Assembly (NCBI RefSeq): GCF_016786255.1
Contig: NZ_JADMKT010000074.1
Span: forward strand, 146,517 to 210,516
From: Robertkochia sediminum
Lineage (GTDB): Bacteria > Bacteroidota > Bacteroidia > Flavobacteriales > Flavobacteriaceae
Direction: 5' to 3'
DNA: 64,000 nucleotides
In this document: piece after piece, positions 8,312-17,062 of the stretch
Layout of the letters: each line of letters begins with the position of its first letter
How positions within the stretch are numbered: position 1 is the first letter of the stretch
The notes under the pieces: generated by a model
What the model saw: only the letters and a program-made list of their open reading frames with translations
What the model was told of the DNA's origin: nothing
Database searches by the model: none
Translations under genes and position numbers: made by a program

Positions 8312-8737
8312 CTAACGAATGATCACCTTTTTTGTGGTTTGGAGAGATGGCGATTTGACGTTGAGAATATACACACCTTCTCCCAGGTCAGCAACACTTA
8401 AAGAGATCACATTCTTTTCAGTAACCACCTGTTTCACCATCTTACCGGTAATATCGTAGAAACTCAGAAATTTTTGTCCGCTACCCTTCAGACTAATGTT
8501 CAATTCATCCTTTCGGTTAACAGGGTTGGGGTACACCTTAACCGGTTGACTTTGCGTTTGAAGATCGGTGAGAAGCATAAGACGGTATTCCATAGACCAA
8601 AGCGGAGGGGTATCCAGTTCCGGTGAAGGAGACATGATCGTTGTCCGGGGCGCAGGCTCTTCCCAAATCACCTCCGGGGCAGCAAAGGCGGTTTGTAAGA
8701 GTAATAAGTAAATGATCAGGGTAGTCGTTTTTTTCAT
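8312..8737 (-). CDS. Mini exported protein consisting mostly of a T9SS type A sorting domain
   Basis: A 141-residue protein. Residues 1-19 are a signal peptide (MKKTTTLIIYLLLLQTAFAA). Residues 67-141 are a type A T9SS C-terminal sorting domain: VYPNPV (68-73), LSFYDITGK (91-99), GVYILNV (121-127) and a basic end. Only about 45 Pro- and Trp-containing residues separate them, so there is no room for a catalytic cargo domain. The protein should cross the outer membrane by T9SS and be attached or released. Possible roles are a small surface peptide, a decoy for the sortase system, or the relict of a larger protein. It has its own promoter box at 8805-8812. Confidence 0.82.
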   Translation of the reverse strand: MKKTTTLIIYLLLLQTAFAAPEVIWEEPAPRTTIMSPSPELDTPPLWSMEYRLMLLTDLQTQSQPVKVYPNPVNRKDELNISLKGSGQKFLSFYDITGKMVKQVVTEKNVISLSVADLGEGVYILNVKSPSLQTTKKVIIR

Positions 8738-8804
8738 TCACTATACGTTTAACAATTGAACAATAAGTAGGTTACAAAATGATAAATAACTAGTTATCAA
8801 CAGT

Positions 8805-8812
8805 CAAAGTTA
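8805..8812 (-). promoter_or_regulatory. -7 box TAACTTTG upstream of the T9SS mini-protein
   Basis: Exact TAnnTTTG match on the minus strand, 67 bases before the ATG, giving a leader longer than usual for this window. Confidence 0.45.
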
Positions 8813-8870
8813 ATAACTTTTTCGACACGAAGTGGGTTTTGCCATAAAAAATTGCGAAACAATTCGACAT

Positions 8871-9284
8871 TTACCTTGCAATATCCATATAACTTTGTAA
8901 GATAATAGTAGCACTAACTTCGTCTAAAAGTTCTTTATTTCGACGTTTTTTCTTACCTAACCCACTGTCAACCAGTGCCTGGGAGGCCATTTTGGAGGTG
9001 TATCGTTCATCAACCCGGGCAACCTCCAGGGCGGGAATCTCCTTATTCAATTTTTTCAGGAATTTGGCGATATCCTTCTCAATATCTGAAGGTTCGTTGT
9101 GCAATCGCTTGGGCTCACCAACCACGAGAATATCGACCTCTTCTTTCGCACAGTATTTCCGGATAAACCCTAAGAGTTCACCGGTAGGGACCGTTGTAAG
9201 GCCGGAAGCGATAATTCGCATAGGGTCTGTTATCGCTATCCCGGTTCGTTTTCCGCCATAATCGATGGCCATGATCCTTCCCAT
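8871..9284 (-). CDS. ruvX: Holliday junction resolvase-like RuvX (YqgF)
   Basis: A 137-residue RNase H-fold nuclease, normal size for RuvX. Visible catalytic carboxylates are the Asp of MAIDYGGKRTG, the Glu of VVGEPK and the Asp of LDEVSAT. The family is implicated in Holliday-junction resolution and 16S rRNA processing. The start is ATG 9284 (MGRIMAIDYG), 11 bases downstream of a TATTTTTG box at 9296-9303; the longer frame to 9341 would overlap that promoter. It is divergent from dapD. Confidence 0.93.
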   Translation of the reverse strand: MGRIMAIDYGGKRTGIAITDPMRIIASGLTTVPTGELLGFIRKYCAKEEVDILVVGEPKRLHNEPSDIEKDIAKFLKKLNKEIPALEVARVDERYTSKMASQALVDSGLGKKKRRNKELLDEVSATIILQSYMDIAR

Positions 9285-9295
9285 ATCGTTTTTGC

Positions 9296-9303
9296 CAAAA
9301 ATA
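9296..9303 (-). promoter_or_regulatory. -7 box TATTTTTG for ruvX
   Basis: Exact TAnnTTTG match on the minus strand, 11 bases before the ruvX ATG; supports the short ruvX start. Confidence 0.5.
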
Positions 9304-9357
9304 CAGTTTAAATTGTTACATCTGTAAATGACTCGACACAATAACCCTGAAAGCCGT

Positions 9358-9365
9358 TATCTTTG
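9358..9365 (+). promoter_or_regulatory. -7 box TATCTTTG for dapD
   Basis: Exact TAnnTTTG match 16 bases upstream of the dapD ATG pair; excludes the upstream in-frame start at 9328. Confidence 0.58.
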
Positions 9366-9381
9366 CTTTAAAATTCAAAAG

Positions 9382-10200
9382 ATGATGGACGCAATAAGAA
9401 CACTTATCGAGCAGGCATGGGAAAACCGCGACCTGCTTAAGGAACAAAATACCAAGGACACCATTCGTCGTGTGATCACCATGTTGGATGAGGGCGAACT
9501 TCGCGTTGCCGAACCTGTTGCGGACGGATGGCAGGTAAACGAATGGGTAAAGAAGGCTGTGGTACTCTACTTCCCGATCCAGGAAATGAAGACCATTGAA
9601 GCCGGACCTTTGGAGTTTCACGATAAGATCCCTTTAAAGACCGGGTATAAGGAAAAGGGCATTCGCGTAGTTCCTCATGCGGTTGCCAGACACGGGGCTT
9701 ACATTTCATCCGGAGTGATCATGATGCCGAGTTATGTGAACATAGGAGCCTATGTGGAAGAAGGGACCATGGTAGATACCTGGGCTACGGTAGGTAGTTG
9801 TGCCCAGATCGGCAAGAACGTTCACCTTAGTGGTGGTGTAGGTATCGGAGGGGTACTGGAACCGCTTCAAGCCGCACCTGTGATCATAGAAGACAATGTG
9901 TTTGTAGGTTCCCGTTGTATCGTAGTCGAAGGCGTTCGCGTAGAAAAAGAAGCCGTTCTCGGGGCCAATGTGGTACTAACCGCCTCTACCAAGATCATCG
10001 ACGTAACCGGAGAAGAACCTGTAGAAATGAAAGGAAAGGTTCCTGCCCGCTCGGTAGTGATCCCGGGAAGCTACACCAAAAAGTTCCCTGCAGGAGAATA
10101 CCAGGTGCCTTGCGCCCTGATCATCGGGAATCGAAAAGAGAGCACCAATAAGAAGACATCGCTAAATGATGCGTTGAGAGAATATAACGTTGCTGTATAA
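9382..10200 (+). CDS. dapD: 2,3,4,5-tetrahydropyridine-2,6-dicarboxylate N-succinyltransferase
   Basis: A protein of about 271 residues, the normal DapD length. It uses succinyl-CoA to acylate tetrahydrodipicolinate in the diaminopimelate/lysine pathway. The middle shows the left-handed beta-helix hexapeptide pattern (repeats such as VNIGAYVEEGTMVDTWATVG, then GKNVHLSGGVGIGG). The start is one of two adjacent ATGs (9382 or 9385). lysA, the last step of the pathway, is in the same window at 31845 but not linked. A strong terminator follows directly. Confidence 0.95.
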   Translation: MMDAIRTLIEQAWENRDLLKEQNTKDTIRRVITMLDEGELRVAEPVADGWQVNEWVKKAVVLYFPIQEMKTIEAGPLEFHDKIPLKTGYKEKGIRVVPHAVARHGAYISSGVIMMPSYVNIGAYVEEGTMVDTWATVGSCAQIGKNVHLSGGVGIGGVLEPLQAAPVIIEDNVFVGSRCIVVEGVRVEKEAVLGANVVLTASTKIIDVTGEEPVEMKGKVPARSVVIPGSYTKKFPAGEYQVPCALIIGNRKESTNKKTSLNDALREYNVAV

Positions 10201-10201
10201 T

Positions 10202-10234
10202 AAAAAAGCCCCTCTTCGTAGGGGCTTTTTTTTT
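10202..10234 (+). terminator. Rho-independent terminator after dapD
   Basis: Stem AGCCCCT/AGGGGCT, extended by A-T pairs, with a six-base loop and a run of Ts; starts one base after the dapD stop. Confidence 0.85.
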
Positions 10235-10243
10235 CATTCCTCA

Positions 10244-10251
10244 TATATTTG
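10244..10251 (+). promoter_or_regulatory. -7 box TATATTTG for the GT2 gene
   Basis: Exact TAnnTTTG match 14 bases before ATG 10266; excludes the TTG start at 10260 as the likelier choice. Confidence 0.55.
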
Positions 10252-10265
10252 CCCCCCTATTGTTT

Positions 10266-11036
10266 ATGGCGACAGAAAGAGAACAGCAGCAGAAGATTTC
10301 AGCGGTGATCATCACCCTGAACGAAATGGATTGTATAGAACGATGCATTAACAGCATAGGCTTTGTTGATGAGATCGTTGTTGTTGATTCCTTCAGCACC
10401 GACGGCACCTGGGAGTGGCTCAAAGCTCACCCTGCGATCAATGCCGTGCAACACCCCTTTAAAAATTACACGGAACAGAAAAACTACGCCCTCTCTTTAG
10501 CCACTAACGACTGGATCTACTTTCTCGATGCCGATGAAGAAGTACCTCCTTCATTGCAGGAAGAAATTCTTGCAACCATCGCTAAAGACAATACCTATCC
10601 GGCGTATTGGAACTATCGTTCGTTCATGTTCCAGGAAGAACGCCTTTATTTTAGCGGGTGGCAAACCGACAAGGTGCATCGTTTATTCCGTAAAAGTCTT
10701 TGCATTTTTACGCCAGACCGCATTGTTCACGAGATCCTGGAATACGAAGGTGAGGCCGGATTTTTAAAAGAAAAACTCATTCACTACTCCTACAAGGATT
10801 ACGAAGACTACAAGGGAAAAATGTTAAGCTACGGACGCTTACGAGCCCGTGAAGCCTATGAGAACGGCAAGCGATGGACACTATTCAGTCAGTACTTCCG
10901 TCCTGCATGGAGATTTCTTTACAGCTACCTGGTGAGATTAGGAATTTTAGACGGGAAGAAAGGGATCATCATATGCTATCTCAATGCCCTCGGAGTACAC
11001 GAGCGTTACAAAACGCTGAAAAAACTCCGTTCTTAA
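10266..11036 (+). CDS. Family 2 glycosyltransferase (WaaE/KdtX-like)
   Basis: A 256-residue cytoplasmic-face GT-A transferase. The N-terminus has ISAVIITLNEMDCIERC, then EIVVVDSFSTDGT, and a DxD-type metal site in YFLDADEEVP. Overall size and the HEILEYEG region resemble WaaE/KdtX-type lipopolysaccharide-core transferases that extend the inner core. It is the first of five glycan genes (to 14942) that alternate in strand. Its end overlaps the opposing epimerase gene by 4 bases. Donor sugar and acceptor cannot be read from sequence. Confidence 0.85.
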   Translation: MATEREQQQKISAVIITLNEMDCIERCINSIGFVDEIVVVDSFSTDGTWEWLKAHPAINAVQHPFKNYTEQKNYALSLATNDWIYFLDADEEVPPSLQEEILATIAKDNTYPAYWNYRSFMFQEERLYFSGWQTDKVHRLFRKSLCIFTPDRIVHEILEYEGEAGFLKEKLIHYSYKDYEDYKGKMLSYGRLRAREAYENGKRWTLFSQYFRPAWRFLYSYLVRLGILDGKKGIIICYLNALGVHERYKTLKKLRS

Positions 11037-11971
11037 ACGAAGTTTTCTTTATACCATTCCACCTGCTTTCTGAGTCCGTCTTCAAACGAAGTATCCGGAT
11101 CGTAATCCAATAGTTTCCGGGCCTTATCGATCAGGGCCGTGGTTCGCAACTGGTCTCCCGGACGTGGAGGTGTTCTTTTGAGCTTCGCCTTTTTGCCGAT
11201 GATCTTTTCAATAAGAGCGATCCCTTCACCGGTCGTATACTCTTTGTCCGATCCAATATTAATGATCTCCCCGTTAAGCACATCTTCCCTCCCGGGAACG
11301 GCTGCCATGGCCTTTACGATATCACCTACATAGGTAAAGCTCCTGGAATGTTTCTCACTGCCCACGTAGAGGGGGAACTCGGTATCATCAAAAATACACT
11401 TGATCAATTTGGTATAGAGCTTTTCAGGGCGCTCACGCGGCCCGTAAACCGAGTAAAGCCTTAGCGAGCATGCCTTGATCTTGCCGGTGCGTTGCTCCCC
11501 CATGACCAGCTGCTCGGCTGCGAGTTTGGTGGTACCGTAAAAGGAAATAGGCAGCGGCACCTCCGTTTCAGCAAGGGTAGCTTCCTTTCCGTATATGGAA
11601 GAGGTGGCAATATTCACGAACAACTTCAGGTTCGGGCAGTAGGTGCGCGTCCAGTCCAATAAGCGCTGGGTCGCAAAGATATTATTCCGCACATATTCAT
11701 CCAGGCTGGTCGATGCCGAAATACCGGGTTGGGCGGCAAAATGAAAGATCAGGTCAAAATCGGCAGGCATGTGCGCATCGAGGTCACCCATGAGGTCGAT
11801 CTCGATAAACTCTACCCCGGAAGCCTCGATGGCTTTGCGATTTAATCGCTTGAGCTCCGGATCGTAATACGTAGAGAAATTGTCTAATCCGTATACCTGA
11901 TGTCCTTCTTCGGCAAAAAAGGCTGCAGTATGCGATCCAATAAATCCGGCGGCACCGGTAACCAATATTTT
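11033..11971 (-). CDS. NAD-dependent nucleotide-sugar epimerase/dehydratase
   Basis: A 312-residue extended SDR enzyme. It has the NAD-binding glycine motif GAAGFIGSH at the N-terminus, DNFSTYYDPELK, an SSIYG segment and the catalytic YGTTK (Y-x3-K). The length and FSTYYDP region resemble UDP-glucuronate/UDP-glucose 4-epimerases, so it probably makes a UDP-sugar for the surrounding transferases. The start is ATG 11971; the frame to 12007 begins with a TTG inside a TAATTTTG promoter box. It overlaps the GT2 gene tail to tail by 4 bases. Confidence 0.86.
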   Translation of the reverse strand, partial: KILVTGAAGFIGSHTAAFFAEEGHQVYGLDNFSTYYDPELKRLNRKAIEASGVEFIEIDLMGDLDAHMPADFDLIFHFAAQPGISASTSLDEYVRNNIFATQRLLDWTRTYCPNLKLFVNIATSSIYGKEATLAETEVPLPISFYGTTKLAAEQLVMGEQRTGKIKACSLRLYSVYGPRERPEKLYTKLIKCIFDDTEFPLYVGSEKHSRSFTYVGDIVKAMAAVPGREDVLNGEIINIGSDKEYTTGEGIALIEKIIGKKAKLKRTPPRPGDQLRTTALIDKARKLLDYDPDTSFEDGLRKQVEWYKENFV

Positions 11972-12006
11972 CATTATGCGCTGAGTTCTTGATCTATAAT
12001 TGACCA

Positions 12007-12014
12007 CAAAATTA
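12007..12014 (-). promoter_or_regulatory. -7 box TAATTTTG for the epimerase gene
   Basis: Exact TAnnTTTG match on the minus strand, 35 bases before ATG 11971; excludes the TTG-started longer frame. Confidence 0.5.
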
Positions 12015-12078
12015 CTATTAATTCATAGCGGCCTTCTTTCAAAATATTAACTAATTTGCGAAAAAATATTTTTTACCC

Positions 12079-13146
12079 TTGAAGTTCCTCGTTATCCAAC
12101 AAAAAATGATAGGTGATGTACTCACCAGCAGTATCCTCTGCGAGAACCTCAAAAGGGAATTCCCCCAGGCAACGATCCATTATATGGTTCATGCCCATAC
12201 GACCGCAGTGATCGAAAACCACCCGGCTATAGACCGCATCATCCGATTTGACCCCATTCTCAGAAAGAAGAAGCTCAAATTACTGGATTTCATCAACACC
12301 CTGAAAAAGGAAAACTACGACGTACTGATCGACGCCTACACGAAGATCGAAACCTCGATGATCTCACTTTTGTCGGGAATTCCGAAAACCATAGGATTCC
12401 ACAAGAACTACAGTGCCTTTGCCTATACCCATCCCGTTAAGCGATGGACTGAAAGTAAATACGGATTTGGTTTGGCCATAGAGCACAGGCTACAGCTCCT
12501 GCTGCCGATACTGAATGGCAAGACCATGAACGACCTCACTCACAAACCGGCGATCTACCTGACCCCTGAAGAGCGGGAGAAAGCTGCTGACCTGATCCGA
12601 CAGCACGGATTAACCCCGGAGTCGAGACCGCTTATGATATCGATATTGGGAAGCGGTGCCAACAAAAGTTATCCGGCGCCCTATATGGCGACCTTCCTGG
12701 ACCAAATAGCTGCAACCAGCCAGCACCCCATGCTGTTTAATTACATTCCAAAACAATACGAAGAGGTTAAAAAGATCTATGACCTGTGCCAGCCGGAAAC
12801 ACAGCAACGCATCCACCTGGATCTCTTCGCAGATTCGCTGCGCGGATTTATAGCTTTCCTGTCGCATTGCCGGGCACTGATCGGAAACGAAGGGGGTGCT
12901 GTAAACATGGCTAAAGCGCTGGACCTACCCACATTTTCAATTTTTTCACCGTGGATACCCAGGGGCGACTGGGCTATTTTTGAAGATGAGAAGAACAAAA
13001 GTGTACACCTTGAAGACTACCTCCCGGAGATCTACAAGGACAAGCCTGCCAAACAGTTCAAGAATGAAAGCCTGAAGCTCTACCAGGAACTAAAGCCTGA
13101 ACTTTTCAGGGATGTACTTAACGAATTCCTCGAAGAGATCTCCTGA
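12079..13146 (+). CDS. Family 9 glycosyltransferase (heptosyltransferase-like)
   Basis: A 355-residue GT-B enzyme of the ADP-heptose:LPS heptosyltransferase family. The N-terminus KFLVIQQKMIGDVLTSSIL is the acceptor-side signature, and the C-terminal half has ILGSGANKSYPAPYM and GNEGGAVNMAKAL, the nucleotide-sugar site. It starts with TTG at 12079: the next Met (residue 10) would remove the first beta strand. A near-consensus TAATTTG (12052-12058) lies upstream. It likely adds a heptose or related sugar to the LPS core. Its stop is separated by a single base from the end of the opposing GT2 gene. Confidence 0.87.
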   Translation: MKFLVIQQKMIGDVLTSSILCENLKREFPQATIHYMVHAHTTAVIENHPAIDRIIRFDPILRKKKLKLLDFINTLKKENYDVLIDAYTKIETSMISLLSGIPKTIGFHKNYSAFAYTHPVKRWTESKYGFGLAIEHRLQLLLPILNGKTMNDLTHKPAIYLTPEEREKAADLIRQHGLTPESRPLMISILGSGANKSYPAPYMATFLDQIAATSQHPMLFNYIPKQYEEVKKIYDLCQPETQQRIHLDLFADSLRGFIAFLSHCRALIGNEGGAVNMAKALDLPTFSIFSPWIPRGDWAIFEDEKNKSVHLEDYLPEIYKDKPAKQFKNESLKLYQELKPELFRDVLNEFLEEIS

Positions 13147-13147
13147 C

Positions 13148-13942
13148 CTACAGGTATTTCCCTACCCCGTTATCACAAGACACAAGAGCTTCTTTAATGG
13201 TCGTTTCCTGGATGCGATCATTGATCTCAAAACGATCTCTTTCATTTTCGTGGTGATCGAGATGGTAAACAATGGCGTTGAACTTTAATCGCTTCGCTTT
13301 TTGTCCGAGATTGTGCATACGGATCATAAGCTCAGAATCTTCTCTTCCCCAACCTTCAAGATCTTCATTATACCCATTGATCGCAATAAAATCCTCACGC
13401 CAGTAAGAGGTATTACACCCTCTGAACTTCGGAGATATTTCCGGCTGGGTCTTGAAAAGACCTGAGATCACGGGAATACGAATGTTTCGCGGACGCTTTT
13501 TCAGACCGGGCTTAAAGAAATGAATATTCATATCCTGTCTGCTCAATATTCCGGGCACTGCGGTCTCCTTAATACGTACACGGGTACCGTAGAGGTAACG
13601 GTCGCGGTCGGCATTTTCGATGTGGTCTTCGATAAAGTTAGGATGTAAGAAGCAATCGCCATCTACCTGGATGATATATTCACTGGCAGCAGAAGCTACG
13701 GCCCTGTTGAGGATCTTGGACTTTCTAAAACCCTTATCTTCGTGCCAGATATGCTTAAGTTCTGTTTTGAATTCCTTTCTGAATCCGTCGATCACCTGGC
13801 GTGTGCGCTCATCAGAACCATCATCGGCAATGATCACCTCATCGGGCATTACCGTTTGCTTTAATACACTGCGTAGCACCAAAGCCAAGGCTTCAGGCCA
13901 ATTATAGGTAGATATGAGGAGCGTCGTAGATATTTTATTCAT
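13148..13942 (-). CDS. Family 2 glycosyltransferase with GT7-like C-terminal region
   Basis: A 264-residue GT-A transferase. It shows TLLISTYNWPEALALVLRSV, the nucleotide-binding ADDGSDERT, the metal site QVDGDCF (DxD), and a C-terminal GWGREDSELMIRM motif typical of the galactosyltransferase C-terminal domain (GT7-type). It probably extends a surface polysaccharide or LPS core. It has its own promoter (13988-13995), back to back with the pyruvyl-transferase gene. No membrane segment is visible. Confidence 0.87.
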   Translation of the reverse strand: MNKISTTLLISTYNWPEALALVLRSVLKQTVMPDEVIIADDGSDERTRQVIDGFRKEFKTELKHIWHEDKGFRKSKILNRAVASAASEYIIQVDGDCFLHPNFIEDHIENADRDRYLYGTRVRIKETAVPGILSRQDMNIHFFKPGLKKRPRNIRIPVISGLFKTQPEISPKFRGCNTSYWREDFIAINGYNEDLEGWGREDSELMIRMHNLGQKAKRLKFNAIVYHLDHHENERDRFEINDRIQETTIKEALVSCDNGVGKYL

Positions 13943-13987
13943 GACTCAAAAACATTAAATCGCTTCAAACCAATAGATTGAGGGCGG

Positions 13988-13995
13988 CAAATATA
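13988..13995 (-). promoter_or_regulatory. -7 box TATATTTG for the minus-strand GT2 gene
   Basis: Exact TAnnTTTG match on the minus strand, 45 bases before ATG 13942. Confidence 0.5.
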
Positions 13996-14011
13996 GTATT
14001 TTTATTTGTAT

Positions 14012-14019
14012 TAGCTTTG
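14012..14019 (+). promoter_or_regulatory. -7 box TAGCTTTG for the pyruvyl-transferase gene
   Basis: Exact TAnnTTTG match 32 bases before ATG 14052, divergent from the box at 13988-13995. Confidence 0.45.
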
Positions 14020-14051
14020 AAGTCTGCTACAATCCAATTAAATTCAGAAGC

Positions 14052-14942
14052 ATGAAGGATAAACCGGGATTTTTTAAAAGGAAGGTCGTAAGATATACCA
14101 CGCTTAGGAAAGTGCGAAAAGCTTCGGAGCTGGGCAACAATGATGTGATCAACGTACACCGTTACGACCCCGGCAATGCCGGTGACTTTTACTGCGCCCC
14201 CCACCATTATTACGCCCCCCTGAAAGGGAAGGTCCTGGACATATTCCAATACCAGTCCAAAGACGACGACCTCAGACAGGAATGGGTAGATACGATCATT
14301 GATCGATCCCTGATCATTGGCGGAGGCGGACTCCTGAATCTGGCTGCATTTCACAAACAAATGCGCCTATTCGAATCACTCAAAGATCGCGGCAAAAAAA
14401 CCGTAGTATGGGGTGCCGGTCACAATGCGCTGAACACCAAAACCGTAAAACAATACAACGTAGATCCTGAAAATTTCGGATTGTTCGGTACCCGGGATAT
14501 CAGTATGCATAACGAATGGGTACCTTGCGTAAGCTGCAAGCACGAGATCTTTGACGAACCCGCTACTGCCGAGAACGAATTTGGCATCCTGCTGCATAAA
14601 AAGAATCTCAGCCGCCCCGGCATCATGGAAAAGGTAAGCACCTTACCACATATGACCAACCAGGATGATTTTGAAGATATCATCAAGTTTATCAGAACAT
14701 GTGATACGGTAGTTACCGACAGCTATCACGGTATGTACTGGTCTACCCTTCTGGGGAAGAAGGTGGTCTCCATTCCCACAACCTCGAAATTCTACGACTT
14801 TAAATACAAGACTCCGATCGCCACCATGGACAACTTCCGGTCTAAACTAAAAGAAGCTACCGCCTATAGCGGAGTACTGGAAGAATGCAGGGAGATCAAC
14901 GACAAATTTGCCGAGAAGGTCTTTAATTACCTGGAATTATGA
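14052..14942 (+). CDS. Polysaccharide pyruvyl transferase family protein
   Basis: A 296-residue protein with hallmarks of the pyruvyl-transferase family (CsaB/WcaK-like): YDPGNAGDFYCAP near the N-terminus, IIGGGGLLNL in the middle, and TDSYHGMYWSTLLGKKVV near the C-terminus. Such enzymes add ketal pyruvate from phosphoenolpyruvate to a surface sugar, giving negative charge. Some family members are plain glycosyltransferases, so the reaction is not certain. It closes the glycan cluster and overlaps the following tsaC/sua5 gene by 4 bases (ATGA), so that housekeeping gene is translationally coupled to it. Confidence 0.83.
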   Translation: MKDKPGFFKRKVVRYTTLRKVRKASELGNNDVINVHRYDPGNAGDFYCAPHHYYAPLKGKVLDIFQYQSKDDDLRQEWVDTIIDRSLIIGGGGLLNLAAFHKQMRLFESLKDRGKKTVVWGAGHNALNTKTVKQYNVDPENFGLFGTRDISMHNEWVPCVSCKHEIFDEPATAENEFGILLHKKNLSRPGIMEKVSTLPHMTNQDDFEDIIKFIRTCDTVVTDSYHGMYWSTLLGKKVVSIPTTSKFYDFKYKTPIATMDNFRSKLKEATAYSGVLEECREINDKFAEKVFNYLEL

Positions 14943-15505
14943 GCATGCACGAAGAAATCGCCAAATGCCTCGAAGTGTTAAACCAGGGCGGACTCATTCT
15001 CTACCCTACCGACACCGTATGGGCCATAGGTTGCGATGCGCGGAATCCTGAAGCTGTTCAAAAGGTTTACGACCTTAAAAAAAGCTCTGAAAAGAGCGGG
15101 CTGGTATGCCTCGTACCCAACACCCGCATGCTGGAACGATACGTTTACGAGGTGCCTGATCCCGCCTATGATATTATCGAAGTAAGTTCGCGCCCTACGA
15201 CCATCATTTACGACCAACCCATGAATGTGGCACCCAATCTGCCGGGTAAAGACAATACTCTGGCCATACGGGTGGCCTCTGATGAATTCTGCCAGCGTCT
15301 GACGGCAAGACTTAAGCGACCCCTGGTATCGGCTACAGCTAACCTCAGTGGCTCTCCTATCCCGAGATCCTTCGCAGAAATAAACAGTGAAATTTTAAAA
15401 GGTGTTGACTATATAGTAAATTTGCACCGCGAAAAGAAGAGCGGGCCACCATCGACCATCATCAAGCTGGGAAACAGTGGCCTGGTCAGGATCATTCGCA
15501 AATAG
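14939..15505 (+). CDS. L-threonylcarbamoyladenylate synthase (Sua5/YciO/YrdC family)
   Basis: A 188-residue single-domain YrdC-fold protein. It makes threonylcarbamoyl-AMP from threonine, bicarbonate and ATP for t6A37 tRNA modification. Typical segments are GGLILYPTDTVWAIGCDA, KPTTIIYD-like RPTTIIYDQP, and the C-terminal PLVSATANLSGSP. It lacks the extra Sua5 domain, so it is TsaC-like in size. The 4-base overlap with the pyruvyl-transferase gene implies co-translation. The CCA-adding enzyme gene, also tRNA-related, follows after 67 bases. Confidence 0.9.
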   Translation: MSMHEEIAKCLEVLNQGGLILYPTDTVWAIGCDARNPEAVQKVYDLKKSSEKSGLVCLVPNTRMLERYVYEVPDPAYDIIEVSSRPTTIIYDQPMNVAPNLPGKDNTLAIRVASDEFCQRLTARLKRPLVSATANLSGSPIPRSFAEINSEILKGVDYIVNLHREKKSGPPSTIIKLGNSGLVRIIRK

Positions 15506-15572
15506 GGAGAATCCCATATGATCAGAACAACGGATGCTATTTCGGCAGACGAACCGTTAATTTCAAGGGTTA

Positions 15573-17000
15573 ATGAATTACAGTAATGCCATAGAACATC
15601 CCGCATTCAAAACCATCGCATGGGTGGCAAAGGATATGGGAACAGAATGCTATGTTATCGGGGGCTTCGTAAGAGACTTCCTGTTGAAGCGGGGTACACC
15701 TAAAGATATTGACATCGTAGCTGTAGGCAGTGGGATCGCACTGGCCAAGGGAGTGGCTGCTGCCCTGGAAGGCAACCCTAAGGTTTCGGTATTCAAGAAC
15801 TTTGGTACTGCCATGATCAGAACCGAAGAGGTAGAACTTGAATTCGTAGGCGCCAGAAAGGAAAGCTACCACTTTGACAGCAGAAAACCCGTTGTGGAAG
15901 ACGGTAGTCTTGAAGACGATCAAAATCGAAGAGATTTTACCATCAACGCCCTGGCCATATCCCTGAACGAGGACAGCTACGGGGAGTTGATAGACCCTTT
16001 TAACGGACAGGAAGATCTGGAGAAAAAGATCATCCGCACCCCGATGGACCCGGACCTCACGTATTCTGACGACCCTTTACGCATGCTCAGAGCTATTCGC
16101 TTTGCCTCTCAGCTCAATTTCCGCATTGAAAAAGAATCCTTTGAAGCCATAAAGCGCAATCGAAAGCGCCTGAAGATCATTAGCAAGGAGCGCATCGTAG
16201 ATGAACTCAACAAGATCTTACTAAGTCCGCGGCCATCTGTTGGATTTGCTTTGCTATACAAGACCGGCCTTCTGAAAATGATCATGCCGGAACTCACGAA
16301 TTTGTCGGGTATAGAAGAAAAAGAAGGGCAACGCCACAAGGACAATTTCTGGCATACCCTAGAAGTGGTCGATAATATCTCTGTGAATACCGATAATTTA
16401 TGGCTCCGCTGGGCAGCACTGCTCCATGACATCGGCAAGGCCCCGACCAAGCGCTTTGATAAAAAGATAGGATGGACCTTTCACGGCCATGAGTTCGTAG
16501 GTTCGAAAATGGTACCGAAACTCTTCAGAAGATTACGCCTGCCATTGAATGAAAAGATGAAGTTCGTTCAGGAAATGGTGTTATTGAGCTCCCGCCCCAT
16601 TGTGCTGGCCCAGGACATCGTAACCGATTCTGCCGTGAGGAGACTTATCTTCGATGCCGGAGACAATATCGAAGACCTTATGACCCTTTGCGAGGCCGAT
16701 ATCACCACCAAGAATCCGCGTCGCTACAAGAAGTACCACAATAATTTTAAGATCGTAAGGGAAAAGATCAAGGAAGTGGAAGAACGCGATCACGTGCGTA
16801 ACTTCCAGCCGCCTATCGACGGACAAGAGATCATGGAATTCTTTGACCTGAAACCCTCAAAAGAGATCGGGATCATCAAAGACGCCATAAAGGAAGCTAT
16901 TCTCGAGGGAGAGATCCCTAACGAATACGAGGCTGCCAAGGCTTTTATGATAAAAAAAGGCACTAAGCTCGGCCTGATCAAAAAAGAAAAAAAGCAATAA
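15573..17000 (+). CDS. cca: CCA tRNA nucleotidyltransferase with HD domain
   Basis: A 475-residue protein of class II CCA-adding/poly(A) polymerase type. Motifs: GGFVRD (30-35), catalytic carboxylates DID (45-47), [10 protein letters not shown] (119-128), then the neck and body, and a C-terminal HD phosphohydrolase domain with [10 protein letters not shown] and LLHDIGKAP. It adds or repairs the 3' CCA end of tRNAs. The HD domain adds phosphatase or phosphodiesterase activity. It follows the threonylcarbamoyl-AMP synthase gene, giving a small tRNA-maturation pair. Confidence 0.92.
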   Translation: MNYSNAIEHPAFKTIAWVAKDMGTECYVIGGFVRDFLLKRGTPKDIDIVAVGSGIALAKGVAAALEGNPKVSVFKNFGTAMIRTEEVELEFVGARKESYHFDSRKPVVEDGSLEDDQNRRDFTINALAISLNEDSYGELIDPFNGQEDLEKKIIRTPMDPDLTYSDDPLRMLRAIRFASQLNFRIEKESFEAIKRNRKRLKIISKERIVDELNKILLSPRPSVGFALLYKTGLLKMIMPELTNLSGIEEKEGQRHKDNFWHTLEVVDNISVNTDNLWLRWAALLHDIGKAPTKRFDKKIGWTFHGHEFVGSKMVPKLFRRLRLPLNEKMKFVQEMVLLSSRPIVLAQDIVTDSAVRRLIFDAGDNIEDLMTLCEADITTKNPRRYKKYHNNFKIVREKIKEVEERDHVRNFQPPIDGQEIMEFFDLKPSKEIGIIKDAIKEAILEGEIPNEYEAAKAFMIKKGTKLGLIKKEKKQ

Positions 17001-17062
17001 ACGCATAATGCCCACCCAGGATCGTTAACCCGCCCCCAAGGGCTTATGATAAACCAATACCT

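Noticed and set aside
14939-17000. A toxin-antitoxin or defence reading of the tRNA-related pair.
   Set aside because: Both proteins have full housekeeping motif sets (threonylcarbamoyl-AMP synthase and CCA-adding enzyme with HD domain) and normal lengths.
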